Positions 14,301 to 29,300 are shown, numbered from the stretch's first letter. The stretch is 64,000 nucleotides of DNA from Tubiluchus corallicola (GCA_030141605.1 JAQGDQ010000008.1:827501-891500); one strand, 5' to 3'. The notes: a model not told the origin generated them from the letters alone. Numbers and translations: made by a program.

Positions 14301-17300
14301 TCAGGTTCAGTTACAGGTTCACAATGAGGATAGGCCTTTGTGATCAGTTGCAGGTTAGTGGCGTGGTTGGGTCATTGGCCATTCTGACCTGTTGCAGGTC
14401 GTAGTGATCAGCTGCAGGTTAGGGCTAAGGCATGAAGCATGAGGATGGGTCATTGTGATGAGTTGCAAGTTAGTGGTGGGGAGGGTTATTATGATCTCTT
14501 GCAAGTTAGTGGTGATGATGAGTCATTGTGGTCAACTGCAGAGGTGAGGATGGTTCATTGTGATCAGCTGCATGTTAGTGGTGTGGATAAAACAGTCGCA
14601 GTTGGATGGGACTTCTGATCAGTTGCAGATTAGCAGTGAGATAGTATCATTACGTGAAATGTCACGAACAAAGCAACGGAAAAGGGACGCATTTCCAACC
14701 TCGGTTTGGCAGCACGAACATATTATACTTATTAAACTGAAGTGTGTCACTGCGTGTACAGATGTTGTGCTATAAAAAATAATGTAGTGTAAGGTATTAT
14801 TGTAGTAAAAGTAAGAACTGTCATCTTGGCAGCACCGCTTCCGTCCTTACTAGCCTTATTAGTTGTACTTGCTAGCCTTATTTATAGACTTATTTTTAGT
14901 GTACACCTTTACTTATAGGCATATAATTCTAGCCTAAAATGCATTGTTTATTTCCCGGGAGTGTGGAAAGCTATTCACTGATATTCTAAGAAGTTTCATT
15001 GAAGGTGTATCGATTTCATTAATTTTCTTATTTTGTAAACCACGCTTCGCAGAAATCCGCTTGGGTAAGACGTATTTATCTGGAAAGCTATTACTCTTCA
15101 TATTGGGAAAGAGGAAATAACACATGATTAGCAAAGTCTCAAGCAACAGTACTTCATGACTGTCACAGTAAATCAAATGCTTAATCAAGTTGCTGCCTTT
15201 TCTCTTGAAGGCGCTAAAATGGTGCTAAATAACAAAGGTTTCTCAGTTTTGCTTCCTCAGTTAGCTCAAATGGCCCTAAATTGTGGCGGGTTTTCATCTT
15301 CTTTGTATTGCAGTCTTCGTTTTATTGAATAAAATCAGAACAAATTTGCAAAATCGCATCTTTCGGGCAAGAAATTGCACCGTTTCAGGATTGAATTGAT
15401 ATCAGAGCAGAGAAATTGCCCTTGTGGTAATTTCGTACAAGATATTGCTTTTAGATGCAGCCTTAAACCAGAACAGATCAGTTTTTGTTGTTTTATGTTA
15501 AAACTGCAGGGTGTTCGGAAAGTCACTGTGCACTTACATATTTATTAACACACGTGCTTCAAAATAGAATACATGAGGTAAATATGTATGACAGTTATAA
15601 AGAATGTTGAAATTGACGCCCGTTAGAATCAGTTCGGGCTTGAATCCTTCTTATTTAGTTTGGATCAAAGGTTGAAATATAAAAAGAACGATTAGAACAG
15701 TGCACACTTGCACACTGAGTTTCCGAACGCTCTGTAGAAAGCGTCTCATATGTGAAGAAACCTTAATGAAACAATAACACGATTATTAGCTGGATACACA
15801 TTTCAGAATGCTAGAAACTCACAAACTAGGCAAATAGTTTGGTGGGGCTGTAACGTCACGCTTACGTCACAAAGGTAATTTTGAATACGTTTGTCAACTT
15901 GTAGTAGTGATGTATAACTCTAAATATATAGACTTAATCATATTGGAAGCCATTACCAGCACCGTTGTGATAAATGGGCGATTTTTACTTGAAACAAAAA
16001 GGTGTCTGACAATTATTGCAAATACGCATAAACTCTCTGTAAGTTGATTTGACACCTGATACACTAACTAGCAATTCACTTATGCATAATTTCTCTGTAA
16101 GTTAATTTGACACCCGACAGAATAATTAGCAATTCACCGAAAATACTGTTCAGTATTTTCATTTTTCAACAGTATAATGTCTTGACGTCAAAGTCGCACA
16201 TCTGGCATAACCGATTGATCCTGCACCTGTTGAAATACCTTGCCTATGTTGCCTACTTGATTAGATGTTAGAATTCCGCAGAAGCCTTGTTGGTGACTGT
16301 GAGCTTGTTTTCTGCTTCTGATTGACAGAAAAGTAGTGCAATTGTAAATACTTTGGAATCAATATGCATGCTTCTGCCTGATTTGTTAACACTATTGGTG
16401 CATTGCTAAGTGACTTGACCATGACCACTTGGCGAGTTCCCTCGTCCCTAAACTGTATATTGCATAATAAGCACGTTTCATCACGTTAATTGTGATCTTA
16501 TTAGGTCCCTTGATTAAGAAACATTGTAATATTGTAATAAACATCAGCTGCATAATGGTGTTATATTATTCTAAAGTTGCATGATGATATACTGATGATG
16601 CATGATACCGACTCACTTGTCAAGGGAATAACAATGATCAGATTTATTCATTCCTAGCATTCAAGCAATGTACATCGCTCATCATAAAATGCCTTTCGCT
16701 TGCTGTACGACTATCAACCGGAGTTGTTTGCTTGCTACTGAAGCCTGAAGTTATTTTGAGTTTTTTTTTTCATGAACGATGCCTCTGTCATGTTGTATAA
16801 CCCATTCACCCATCTTTTTATGCAGCTTCCCGTTGCTCAGCAACAACTAGTGCATCAATCACATACTTCTGAGCAGAATAAGCAACAATCATATGCTTGA
16901 GCGATTCGTGGACAAGTGAATTAATGAATAGATGGGTGAATGGAGGAATGAATTAGTGAACGAATAAATGAATTAATAAACAAAGGAATAGGCAAACGAA
17001 CATTCAAGTGAATGGATGGATGGATGGATGGATGGATGGATGGATGGATGGATGGATGGATGGATGGATGGATGGATGGATGAAAAACATGCGAACAAAC
17101 ATATGAATGAATCGATGAACAAATACATAAACGAATGTTTCAGTCGATGCAGAGTATAAGAAAATAAAGGCGATTTTATCAACTGAAACTCCTGGTTTCA
17201 ATTAACTAGGCAATATAGAAAAGTTAAGCACTCTTACAAACTCGAGATTTCATTCAGTTGCAAATCAAATCTAATCTCAACCTAGTCAAAGACTTTTGTA

Positions 17301-20300
17301 GTTGTACAGTTGCGCTTTGCAACCAATCCAGCAGTGCGGCATTTTTACCGCTGCACTGAATCTGGCTTCTTTTTACATTCAAGGTCATAACAGACAACCA
17401 GGTTGCTTATTATTAGGTACTGTTGTGTACCGCGTTAACAAAACGTTGCTTTCTTTGAAAAGTCTTTATCGGCAATTTGCCTCTAATCACCTGCCGCATC
17501 TGTTCACCGCCATTAGTATTGGCTGACGTCAGCAGCTTATTGTCTTCTTTGTGTTGTCACCTGTTTTTCCTGCTGGCTTCTTTATTCGCTTCTTTGTATC
17601 GTTAGATTCTGAGTTATCTGCTTTGTGAAAGCAGTTTTCAGCATGATTTGTTTATTGCAGATAGCAGTTATAGAAATTAGAGGCACACAGGTGCTTCATA
17701 GGAAGATAGGGCAGATGAGGTTGGTCAGTAAACGGATGAGTGACAATGAACAAGAGCCTGCCTCTCCACAACCACCCTTAATGAATAGGCTTCAATATGC
17801 TACATAGTGTTGTGTTCCAACTTGCCTAGCTATATATAAAAATCTTAAAAGATTATATTATAGAGCAACACCACCTCCATGAACATGTTTTCAACCACTC
17901 TAATCATGAACGAGTATGTTTCTGTATATTACTTCAAAATTTTTAGACACAATACAGAATCGAGATTCTAGAACCTGTTATATTCTTGTCCATTCTATCG
18001 AGTCGTTTGGATACGTGAAGTTCGATTTTGGCCGTTTATTTTTCTGTCAGTCCATCCACCCATTTGGAGGTTAAAGGTCGAATGCTAGAGGTCAAGTATC
18101 ACAGTAATATTAGGAATTCATGTGAGAACACGTCTGACAAAACACTATGCCGGTTGCATTCACCAATTAAGTTAGAATGATAGGTTGGGCAAAAGTGGCC
18201 AGGTATGGTTTGCCATAGGAACCCTTTGTACTCGGAAATTCACGTCATTGACGTTGACAGCCTGACGTGTGCGTGCATGTGATTTGTCCACTAAAGTACA
18301 AGAGTTTATGTGATCTATGTTGTTTAGCTTAGCATGAAGTTATAAGTCTTCGTTAGACAACACAGAGAATGGCAGGTTATGTGTAGTTGTCGCTAAGGCC
18401 AAGCTAGAAAATGTTAGTCACAGTTAAAACGTATAATACTGCTTACCGGCATACATTACTTGATTACCGTTGATTTAAATGTCGCATGTAATTCCGCTGA
18501 CCTGCATGTATCGCGCGCAGGTGTGAATGTCACACGAGAGGAATTTATAATTCATCTTTAATTTAAATTTCGTTGAAAAATTTTCAAACGTGCAGCATAA
18601 GTTATGCTATGTTAATGGGTGTCTATAATTATTAGTAATATGGTTCAGCACTTTGAGCGTAGAGAATAATATACACCGTGTTAAAAACAGCACCGCTGCA
18701 TTTTTCCTAGAATTGTGAGATAAGTTGCAAATGTAGAGAATGGTGCACCACGTTCATACAACATTTTAAGAACTGTGCGAGTATTGTCGGAGTAAATATT
18801 TGTTGTATCCTAAAAAACAATGTAAACTATGTTTATACGAGTTACATCTTGCTACATCCTGCTACATCTTTTCTAGTCTGGAACTGTGAAATATGTTGTA
18901 AATGTAGAGGACCCACGAGTAAACTAGTAAATGTAGAAGGACCCTTTGTGATAGCTTAGAACAAGTGTACTCCCTTTATTCCATATTTACACAACATTGC
19001 TGCTGCATCTTTCATTGGCTTAATTGTGTCACAGTGTGAATAATATGATTGGAACACTGGCTTCGCAGGAATGTATAACACAGTAGATCGATACTCTGAA
19101 CATTGTGTATTTAAGCATTTACTCTCCTGGGATACTACTATATACTATTGTGGTGCGCGTTCAATTCATTGTAGGCTTAGCCAGATCAAACAGTGGATGA
19201 AAATGGTTTCCGTTAAAAACATTTGGCAATTTTGGCACTTATTGTCATGGCCTTCTTGAGTTAAAATTGGCAGGAATTTAAAGCAAAAATTTTGTGAGGC
19301 AATACTTCTTTAAATTATAAAGTAAATCAAAAAACTTTTTTGTGAGTTAAGCTAAAGTGAACACAGTCTATTGTTTAGCAATGCAGCAGCGGAAGTTTTC
19401 GTTATGTTCACATTGTTAAATGTTGCAAAATGGCTTTTCTCATTTATTTGGCGAATTGCATTTTGGAAAACGACAAAATTACCACAGGTAAAAAATTTGT
19501 TGGACCATGCAGATCGCAGTTCTAGTTATCTGAAACTGCTCTGAAAAGAATGTTTGAAAAGAACGTGTTATCAAAGAAAAACTTCTGAAGGTTGGTTTGA
19601 TATTTTTACCAACAGATGGTATTCTTTCGACTTTTGCAATAAGCCAATCGGAATACACAACTCGCCAGGTGGGCATGCTTAATGTAAATGACTGTGCCGA
19701 GACCAGAATAATTATTTATTAACCATAATCCTCTAGGATGAATTACCTGAACCTGCAGAATTTCTTAGCCGCATTCGGATGCCTAATAATCTTCTTTTAA
19801 GGAGAGAAATAGCTGAGGTCACTATGGCAGAAAAAGCAAGTTTTCTCGACGGGGCCCTACCCATTTACTATCTTTCAGTGCTGTTTAATTTCGTAGCCAA
19901 GCGCTCGCAGTGATTACTCAGCTATTCTCCGATTCCCCGTTTGTGCAATTTTATTTTATACTGTTATTAAATCGCTTCACATTAGCAAAAATCCAGTTCA
20001 GCTGGCTGGCGGCGTTGGTATTTATGCTGTGCTTGAATACTTGTCATGGAAATTTGTCCAGTACTGAGCAATTCATATTCAACATGAAGATAATTATTCA
20101 CTACTACTTCCATTATAGCCTGTAGTTTACGCTTAGAGTAACAGCATTATTATTATTTGTACAACGTTTCAATGTCTGCTGTGGTAATTTATCTAATACA
20201 GGGATGTTTGTACATGCGTAGTGCTGGATAATTTCCATACGCCACTGTATCCCCCTAAAGTTTGGACTAGGGAATAATAGAGGGATAACGGTGCATAACA

Positions 20301-23300
20301 ATTGAAGTTAAGCAATATCGACCATGGTTAGCAAATTGGTTGATGACCGATAGAAAGCTTGTTTCTTGGTGGTTTCGCCTACCGTACTCTGGCCAGTCCC
20401 CTCTTTGAAAAAAACCTTTACGCTATGTGTCATCTGCCAACTCAGTGTTTTATCTTAACACAGTGAGATAGATTCTAGTCCTGCCGCAACGTGGTATAAG
20501 TATATACTGTCATTGAGCGCTGCATGCTAGCTTGAACTATACCAAACTGTATTTTAAAAAAAGTCACAATATTACTCAATTTTTCTAAAGTTCTCACCAT
20601 AAATTTCATCATGATACGTTTGTAACTAATTTTGCTGAGATTTTTTTATATTGTTCGTTCCAAGCAAGACGATCACCCAAACTAATAGTTTCTTAGTGCA
20701 CTGCAAATAAGTAATAACTAGGTATGGTCGTCTACGAGGAATGTGAAGTGTGCCTGCAGATTTATAAATGATATTTTTCTATTCGATTGACTGTCAGTTC
20801 GGTTGGACTATCCAAACGTTTTAGTTATTAAACAAAGTGAAATATTTATTGGTAAATTATGATTAAGCTTTGATTTTGAACTGTAGTAATTACAATTAAG
20901 GTGTTTCATCTTGCAGACGACCTTGCGTGCAGCCAATCGTCGCTAAGTCAGAAATATTGATAATTTCTTTAATTTTCCACTAAAATAGCCGCCAAGTTAA
21001 TCAGCGAGCTTCAGACTTCATTAGTTTCTATCACTGCAGCTAAACGTTTACACGCTTCGTTATCTTTATTAGTTTAGTTAGTACCACACTGTTGGTAAAA
21101 CTGACCGCTTGGGAGCGCTTGGGAGGCTATGTAATTACATTAATATATTACCATTGATAGCATATAATAAAAATACTGAATCAGCAAATTGTTACGTGGA
21201 GGGGAACAACCGAACGGTTACAGTGTGTGCTTGACAGCCGAAGTTAAGCAACACCAAGTGAACACCATTGGCTCAGTAATCGTTCTGCTGATCATATATT
21301 GTACTGCGTTCACTACCGTACCGACTATGTCATTAAGGGGGGGGGGTATTGTCATCCGAACACGCCTTTGGACATCTCTCTTGATTCAGTGGCTTATCTT
21401 AGAGAGTTGTCTTGATGATGAGCTAGATTTCAGTTATCCCCTTTGATCCTGCTGTTGAATGAATGAGGGATGAAATGATAGGGAATGATGAACTACATCT
21501 TCTGTGCAGCAAACTGCAAAGGTGTTTACTAAAATTACGTTGTTTTTTGAAATCTTTGAAGACATTCTCTAAAATTTGCAAACACCACTGTATTTGCGAA
21601 GTGAAATATGACGCTGCAGTACTCACATACGGCGAGTCCTAGATCATTCTCTTATCATAGTCTTCCGAGTCCTAGTCCTCTCTTCGTCTTATTTTTGTCT
21701 CTTTACTCTCTCTCTTCTTTTCTGGTGCAACGTAGGAGGCGCTAGTTGTATATCAACTAAAAGACAATCACTTCAATCAGAGTGTGGAAAAGGGCTTTGG
21801 ATTTAAAAATGATTGACATGACATATACATTTTGGCACGTTTTATATGACTATCTGTCAATTCAGGTGTTCACTAAGCCTGAGTTGCTAACAATCACGGA
21901 TGAACAGCTCAAGTTTGAATTAACCTGACGCCCAGTTTACATCATCAGTAGCAGATGTATTCATTGCCAGTGTTTACAAATCGGCAAGATCAAGGCGAAA
22001 CATCTTAATGCAGTTAGGGAAGCCATTTACTCCAGATTCATATGTCTGGCTTCTTTTATTTGTTACATTCACAATTTGGCAGATCATTATGTAGCATTGG
22101 ATAAAAGCAAACATTAATTTAATCACAAAATTATGCAATTGGTAAATTAAACAACAGTGCGTAGATAAGTGTTATTATTACTACATATTGTATTGTTAAG
22201 GCTTAATCTAAAGGCCTTGATTTTGATCTTGAAAGTAATAACGTATTGGCACAACTTGTTATGCAATTTGATATGGTGCAGATATAAATTTATATTATTT
22301 TGTTATTACATTAAGTAATTTTATAAGTTTAGTCTATAGCATTTCGGATTGCATAACAAATTGCAACAATATTTTAACTTATTTCGTATTCAGATTACAG
22401 ATCTCTCCGCTAGTTTGCACATATCTTCCAATAAACAATCCACGTCTATCTTGCACTCAATTCAATTCAGTTTATTCGCCTATTTTACAAGATATAACAA
22501 TATACAATATTTAAATGTGAATAATACTGCTATGATAATTGAGACGGGATGGCGAGAGGTCACCTAGCAGCCACCCCTACTTATGCAACATTAATTAGTA
22601 TAGTTAATTATGTGACACAAGTTGCAGCTTTGTGCGAGACTTATTTAATTTGAGGAAAACAGTGCATCGAAATGATAAAATAATAAAAATAATAATAGTA
22701 ATAATAACTATGCATCAAAGTACCAACGTAGCAAAAAACACATTGTGTGAATAATCAGTAAAAGTTGCAGTAACGTATGTAATACACTGGAAAAAAATTA
22801 ATTACTTACGTTATAAAATCACATGCAAATAATCAAACAAAATATTTATATGTATTATTTTAGCTGTTGAAAAAACAGTTCATGGAAATAACAAAATATA
22901 AAATAATAATAATATTAATAATAACCATACATCAAAATGCATATTGTGTCAAAAATTAATGACAGTGAAATACATTAGGAAAAAATGAATTACATGTAAA
23001 ATAAAATCACATGCAATAATCAAACAAAAAATGAAATTGTAATTACAAAAATGTGAACTAAGATATCAAAATAAACCATGCATCAAAATAATCAGATATG
23101 TGTCTATATAGAAATGGAGGTTACTTGTAATCCCAAGATTTCTGGTCCCATTGCTTCTTCGTGCAGACAGCCTCCAAATGTCTTTTCTTGTCACAGAAAT
23201 GGCACTTGGCATCTTTGTAGGGACAGTCTGTCACTTTGTGGGCCTTTCCACAACGGTAGCACTTTGTATCCATGTATGTGGAATTTGACTACTGATGGTT

Positions 23301-26300
23301 CCTTCGTTGACCCTTGTTCTGGTTCAGCTTGACTTTGTTGACGGCCTGGTCTTGGAACTGTAGACAGTTTCCTTAGCAACCTTTGCCGCGTCTTCAGTCT
23401 CGATAGCGACTTGGACAGCACTTGGACGGGCGAAAGTCAGCTCTTTGTCTTGATCTTGAAAATAGCCTTCAAGACAGCTTCATTTTTGACAGAGCATATG
23501 AATCTCTGCCTCAGAGCTTCATCTTGTGGGTCTTGTATTGAAGAACAGTCACAGGTAGCTGCATCTTGGCGTATGCGAGCTGCTAACTCCTGAAGAGTTT
23601 CGCCTGGCTTCCGTTGCATGTCACTCCAGAACTTGAAGCGTTCTTGCACAATGAAGAGTTTCGGGTCAAACTGTTCCTTCATAAAGTCGACAATCTCGTC
23701 TATCGACAGTTCGTTGATGTCCTTGGATGGAGACTGTTGCGTCGCCAGATTCGCCAGTTGTTTGTAGATGGCAGCAGTCTGATTTGTTAGGAAAACATGA
23801 GCCTTGCGTTGGTCAGGCACTGCGTTGGCAGCCACGAAGTTACAAAATCTTGACCAGTAGTCAGGCCACAGTTCAGAAGTTGGATCAAAAGCAGCAAAAG
23901 GTGGAATAGCAGCTGTAAGTACTGATGCAGGTGGAAGATGGGCGCTTGAGGTGGAATTCTCTTCAGCAGTTCGAGCCTGAAGCAGCCTCTTCATAGTGTC
24001 CATATCTTCTTTGTGCTGCTGCGCCTGCCGATCCATCTGTTCCCTCTGGTTATGAATCTGCTGCGTGAGGAGCTTGAGAAGTTCGCCAATCTGCTCCGCC
24101 GTCATTGCTACGATAAACAACTGTCCACTGAGTCACCAAGGATCCTGTCGACTGCGCCAAAATTTGTTGTGTTTTGTTTCTCTCGGACGGCTCGTAGAGA
24201 AAACCAGAAAACACGTCGTCAAATTAAACAGGTTTATTGTGTGAGAATTCTACAACACGCAAGTATGAATGAATGCGAAATAAATATACACAGTCAAGTG
24301 ATAATCTGGAAACGTGAAAGCTAGAAAGCGAGAATCTGAGATTAATACGAGAATAAACTCCAGCGGCCAGCTCCGCCTTATATATCTGTGCAAATGAACA
24401 ATCTAGAAACTACTACTACTTCTCGAAAATTCGACTGCTTCTATAAGGTAAGAAGGTTGTTCTACTGTACTATAGAATGTTCCAGATCTCCACAACACCC
24501 ATGTGCTTAATTGTTTTTTGTAAGCATGTCAAAGTGTAAAAGTGTCAAATGTAAGCAGAGTAAAAGCTACAAAAAAAAACGCAAACTCTCTACTCATTGT
24601 AGAGAGTTTGTGTTTTTGTACTTACACTCTGCTTACATTGATACTTTGGTTAAAAACTGAAGTGAAGAGACAGTAGCCCCATTCACTGAGACATTGGTTG
24701 TTAAAAGCTGTCGCATTTAATAAACTTCTTCAGAAATGAATTATTTGGACTCATTGTATGATCATTCGATTTCCAATAGCTAGTAAAAAACAGGAAGATT
24801 TTGCTCATGCAAATTTCGTTAGCGGAGTTGTCGGAAAAAATGTAAGTGTGCTTTTTGAACTGCAGGCAGCACATTGCTATATTGCTTTAAGTCACACACA
24901 TTGCACTATTTTATTTCTGCTTTAAATTAGGAAGCAAGTTTAATTTCCAAGAAACGACTGTGATGCAGCAGCCCACAGTTCAAAGGGAGTCTTGCACTTG
25001 TTAGTATTTTTTGATTTCTCATTTGTCTTTTAATTTGTGTTTCACGTTTGACCGCGTACCGTATTTCTTAATATGGCTTCCTCCGCACTTTGAATCATAA
25101 ATGTCTTCTGTGATTTCAAGTGCTTGCTTGTACTATTTGTTACGTTTACATGTAATTTGATTTCTCAACTTTGTTCATATTGTTCAAAAAGTGTCAAGGT
25201 TCACAATTGTTTGCTTAATTTATTAACGTGTTTATTGTTTAGTTTAGTTATTGAGTTATAATTAAATAATTACTGATCAAGTGCTTTAATTTTTCAACTT
25301 TAGCCTTTTTTATGAAGTCTGTTATCGTGTTTGCATTGCGACTTATAAATCCTGTGGTAATTTTTACTCATCGCTGGATTATGAAATAAATACTTGTGTT
25401 TCCCATGATTTGAATTGGGTTTGCGTTAGATCCACGCTCAATTGATACTATAAAATAATAAACCATTACCCGCTAACACAAGTGGTCCATGACCCGGTGA
25501 TACCACATAATAGTCACCTATGACCAAATAATGCTACATAACATGTGACCCATGATTGGCTGGTTTATGTTCTGCTGACCCATGACCAATTTCAACTCTG
25601 TATGTTACTTAGTTGCCTGTCACATAGTTTGAATAAACATGAAGCGAAATTACACTGTATTGTACCTCTGATATAAATCACCGCAACTCTGGTTGGCACA
25701 AGAAACGCTGATTTTGTTGGGTGATTTGTGATTGTGCAATCATTGGAATGGAGATTAAAACTTGCCATTTTGTTTCTGTTTAATGTGAACTGTTTAAAAA
25801 TTTTAAATGGAAACTGCGATAATTGCGAATTATTCTAAAATGCTTCTGACTTTTGAGAATTTTCCAATAACTGACAGAGGCCTAATGTGTTACTTTTTAA
25901 AGTTCTTGTAGTTTACCCTAAAGTGTGTTTAGGACACAAACGAAAAGTCCCTTTGCCGAGTGACTTAGTCTCGTCCGCGTAAATATATTTCACGTGAATG
26001 GAGCTTTACTAAAACCTGCTGCAAACGTAAATTTAACCAAATTGGGGAAGTATTTTGCCTGTCACATTGCCTTTTTTCTGTTGATGTACTAGTAGACTTT
26101 AAATGACCAGCAAACGAAAAACAATGTTATATAGTTCAAGTGTGGACCACCATGTGGTGTGCTGAAGAGAACCGCATGCTGAATACTTGCAACGTTCGCT
26201 GAAGTGTTGTTGCCTGAGCAGCAGTTCCACTTCTTTTCATCTACCCTGTCACAGATATAAGGATATGCAATGCTTGTGACCCAGCATACTCACTTCTAGT

Positions 26301-29300
26301 TTGTTTTCTGTAATGTGTAAAACCATAGCGTCCAGTGTGCATGGTGCCTCAACACCAATGACAAGTAATGTACAAATTTTTGTATTAATAAAGGCACTGT
26401 TATGCCTGATAAAGTGCTGGCAACTTTTGTATGGTTACTTGTGTGTTTGCGTATTGTTGATGTAGTGTATTTCTAAGTGGTTATAGGGGGAGGAAAGAGA
26501 TGTGCTTCATGCAGTCAGGTACATGTGACATAGTAATTACCACACAGTATTAAGGCTTTTCCGTCTATTCCGTCTATTAGTTACACAGTGTTCGTCTGAT
26601 ATTGACGTGGGTCTTGTCACATCAGTACAATGTCATACTTGTGATGGTTATTCTCTTCTTGGGAATGTTTTCCAACATTTATAAGTCCAACATTCTCTGG
26701 GGGTGCTGTTATTGTACGTAATTGCCATTAAACCATTAGCGAGCTGTCATAAGATGAACCTACCTCGTTAATTACTGCTAGCGACGAGGAAGTTTTAATA
26801 GCTTGCGATGGGAGTTGAAAGCTTTTTGGTTGAATTTGCTGTTTATTAGAACGTTAACACGTGTTTTTTCCCTGCAGTTCCCATTCATTAAGCTTGTAAC
26901 TACTTCCTTCAAGATAACTGATGAAAAGCTAATTCAGTGTTTTTACAAGGTACATTTTTGCCAAATTCTTAATTCTTTCTTTGTGAAAGCGTAGGAATAG
27001 AGTGTTAGAGAATGTATTTACGAAGCTTAGCTACACATAAGGACAATGGTTAGCCCATCACCTGGCCCTGAAAACCTCATCTTGGATAGGAAACGAGCCC
27101 GAAACTTCTGGATCAGCACCCGAGCATCGTAAAACCACTAGACCACCACAGCTTTCCAGTTTAAATTTTGTCAAAGAGCTCAAATGAAATTACAGTATAT
27201 AATACGTATGAATGACTAACTTCATATTACTTTAAATTGTCATCCGCCTTTGAAAGTTTCTTACTACTTTTTGTCATTTGCCTTCGTTTCTATGTCTAGA
27301 GACAGACTCTCAAGTATTATTGCAATATTGCACTAACTATGAATTCGTAAGCCCTCAGTGAATTAAGCAAGTTGAGCATGAGTATCTAAGAAATTTGTCT
27401 GCAATTCTGAGCTTCTTTGGTCAAATGGAGCAGTTGCTGCCTCTAATTTTATAGTGATCTGTAGAGGTTTGGTTAGCTTCAATGCTGACTGTTTGAAATG
27501 GTTTCTTTATAATTGCAAACTCCCACACAGTGAACATCTTCCTGGGTCTGGAATTGAGGATTCTGGTTTTCAGTTTTAACTATACTGCATCAGAGCTGAG
27601 GTTTTTGGGCTTTCTTACTATGTAGACCAGTATCTGTGTGTGTAAGTCTGGTAGATGCCCACCTCTGTCTTATTTGTTGAAATCGGTAAGCGAATAAATG
27701 ACAGCGATTATGCATAAAACAAGAGACTAAACATCAACAAACGACTATGACAAGATAATGAGCAACAACAATGATGACTATGACAAATGAACAGACAACC
27801 ACGATGTCAACCTCGACAAGAGAACAATCAATAATGGAGATTATGTGAAGATTATGACAATGGAGTATGCAACAACAGTATGACTTTGATAGGGGTATGA
27901 CAGTGAACAAGCAACAAGCATGACTACCTAAATAATGGAACAAAGAACAACAATGACAACAATGGTAAGGGAATAAACAATAACATTGTTCACTATCACA
28001 AGAGAATAAGCAATAACAAAAACAATGCTTACGATTAGGATAAAATAAGCGTCATGTACAGACATATTGGTAGGATTTTAACCGTTCTTGCCAAGGGCAT
28101 TATGCAATGAATTTTCTAAGGATTGCAAAAATCTCTTACAAAATCATTACAGCTCTTGGTTAGTCAAGCCACCTCCTATCAGTTTAGTCAAGCTACCTCC
28201 TATCAGCTCCGGTTTTTACGGACTTAACTTAAAAAGTTCCACCATACTAAATGAATAGTCTTCTATTAGTTTTCTTACATGACTTATTCATTTCATCAAG
28301 TGGCAGCAGTTTCCTTGGCAACGAGGAAGGCTGAACACTTTTGGTAATACAGTTTTAATGACAGTGGATGAAGACATATTGCTCCCTTAACAGATATAAA
28401 TTAATTTCACGTTTTGATGAAGAGTTATTTCGCTTCATATATTTTTTTGTGAATATTGCAAATTTCTCAGAAAGATAAGAAAGAAATGCATGAAAGAAAT
28501 AAATGCAAACATCGGAGATGCACTTCAACAAATTTAAAATTATTTACCCATTGCGACATAATTTCACTCTTAGGAAAAAATAGTATCTAATGGGCAATCG
28601 TCCCGAAATTAACTTTTGATTATGGTTTTGTCTAGTCTGCTAAACAGTGATGTAAAACTTCATTTGCTTTATGTAACATTAATATTTTTAGTTACATTTA
28701 GTACATTTATTACTAGAAACCTGTAATAATAAATAATGATGGCTGACAAATCATTTACTTTTGTTGGCGCACACATTTCCTTTTATTGCAACATATCCTC
28801 AGCAATCTCTTTTTTCAGGAGAAAGTAATATTCTACCTTTGGAACAAAGACTCGCAAAATTTGTTCACTGATGATATAGAACAGCATGAGATTCCCGAAC
28901 ATGGCATTGTAAGGTGAGTCAGTGAATTTGTACACTCATAAAATAGTATGAGATTCTTGAACATGTGATCTTCAGATAAGTCACTGTGTTTGTACACTGA
29001 TAGAATAACACGAGAGTCTTGAACATGGGATTGTAAGATGAGTAAGCAATATATTAATTTCAAACTGAAATTACTGAACATAGGATTGTAAAGCAAGTCA
29101 CCTAGTTTGTACATTTATAGAATAGCACAAGATTCTTGAACATGGGATTGTAAGACGATTCACTGAGTTTGTACATTTATGATGTTGAACAACACAAGAT
29201 TTATGAACATGGGGTTGTAAGTTGCATCACTGAGTTTATACACTGATGAGTCGTATAATAGGACAACATGAGATTCTTGAACATATGACTGAAAGCTCAG

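Larger units (their letters stand above)
4866..28818 (+). other. PDE2A: Intron 2, about 24 kb
   Basis: The largest intron. It separates exons that join in phase 0 and are contiguous in vertebrate PDE2A. It holds the palindrome, minisatellites, MITE, LTR/gag remnant, hairpin and tRNA-like element listed separately. Between these (about 10.3-14.2 kb, 17.2-22.6 kb and 24.7-27.0 kb) I see no recognisable gene: open frames are short, lack motifs and have AT-rich intron-like composition. A 72-base symmetric exon candidate lies at 26878-26949. Confidence 0.8.

Noticed and set aside
16915-17130. Direct repeats resembling a CRISPR array
   Set aside because: Simple-sequence repeats in animal DNA, with no spacer structure.
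16973-17201. Ser-Ile-His-Pro repeat frames
   Set aside because: Translation of the GGAT microsatellite.
17661-17690. Possible 30-base symmetric exon or an alternative first exon ending at 17807
   Set aside because: Acceptor is fair, but the peptide is short, the donor weak, and the longer frame ends in a stop with no join to the gene.
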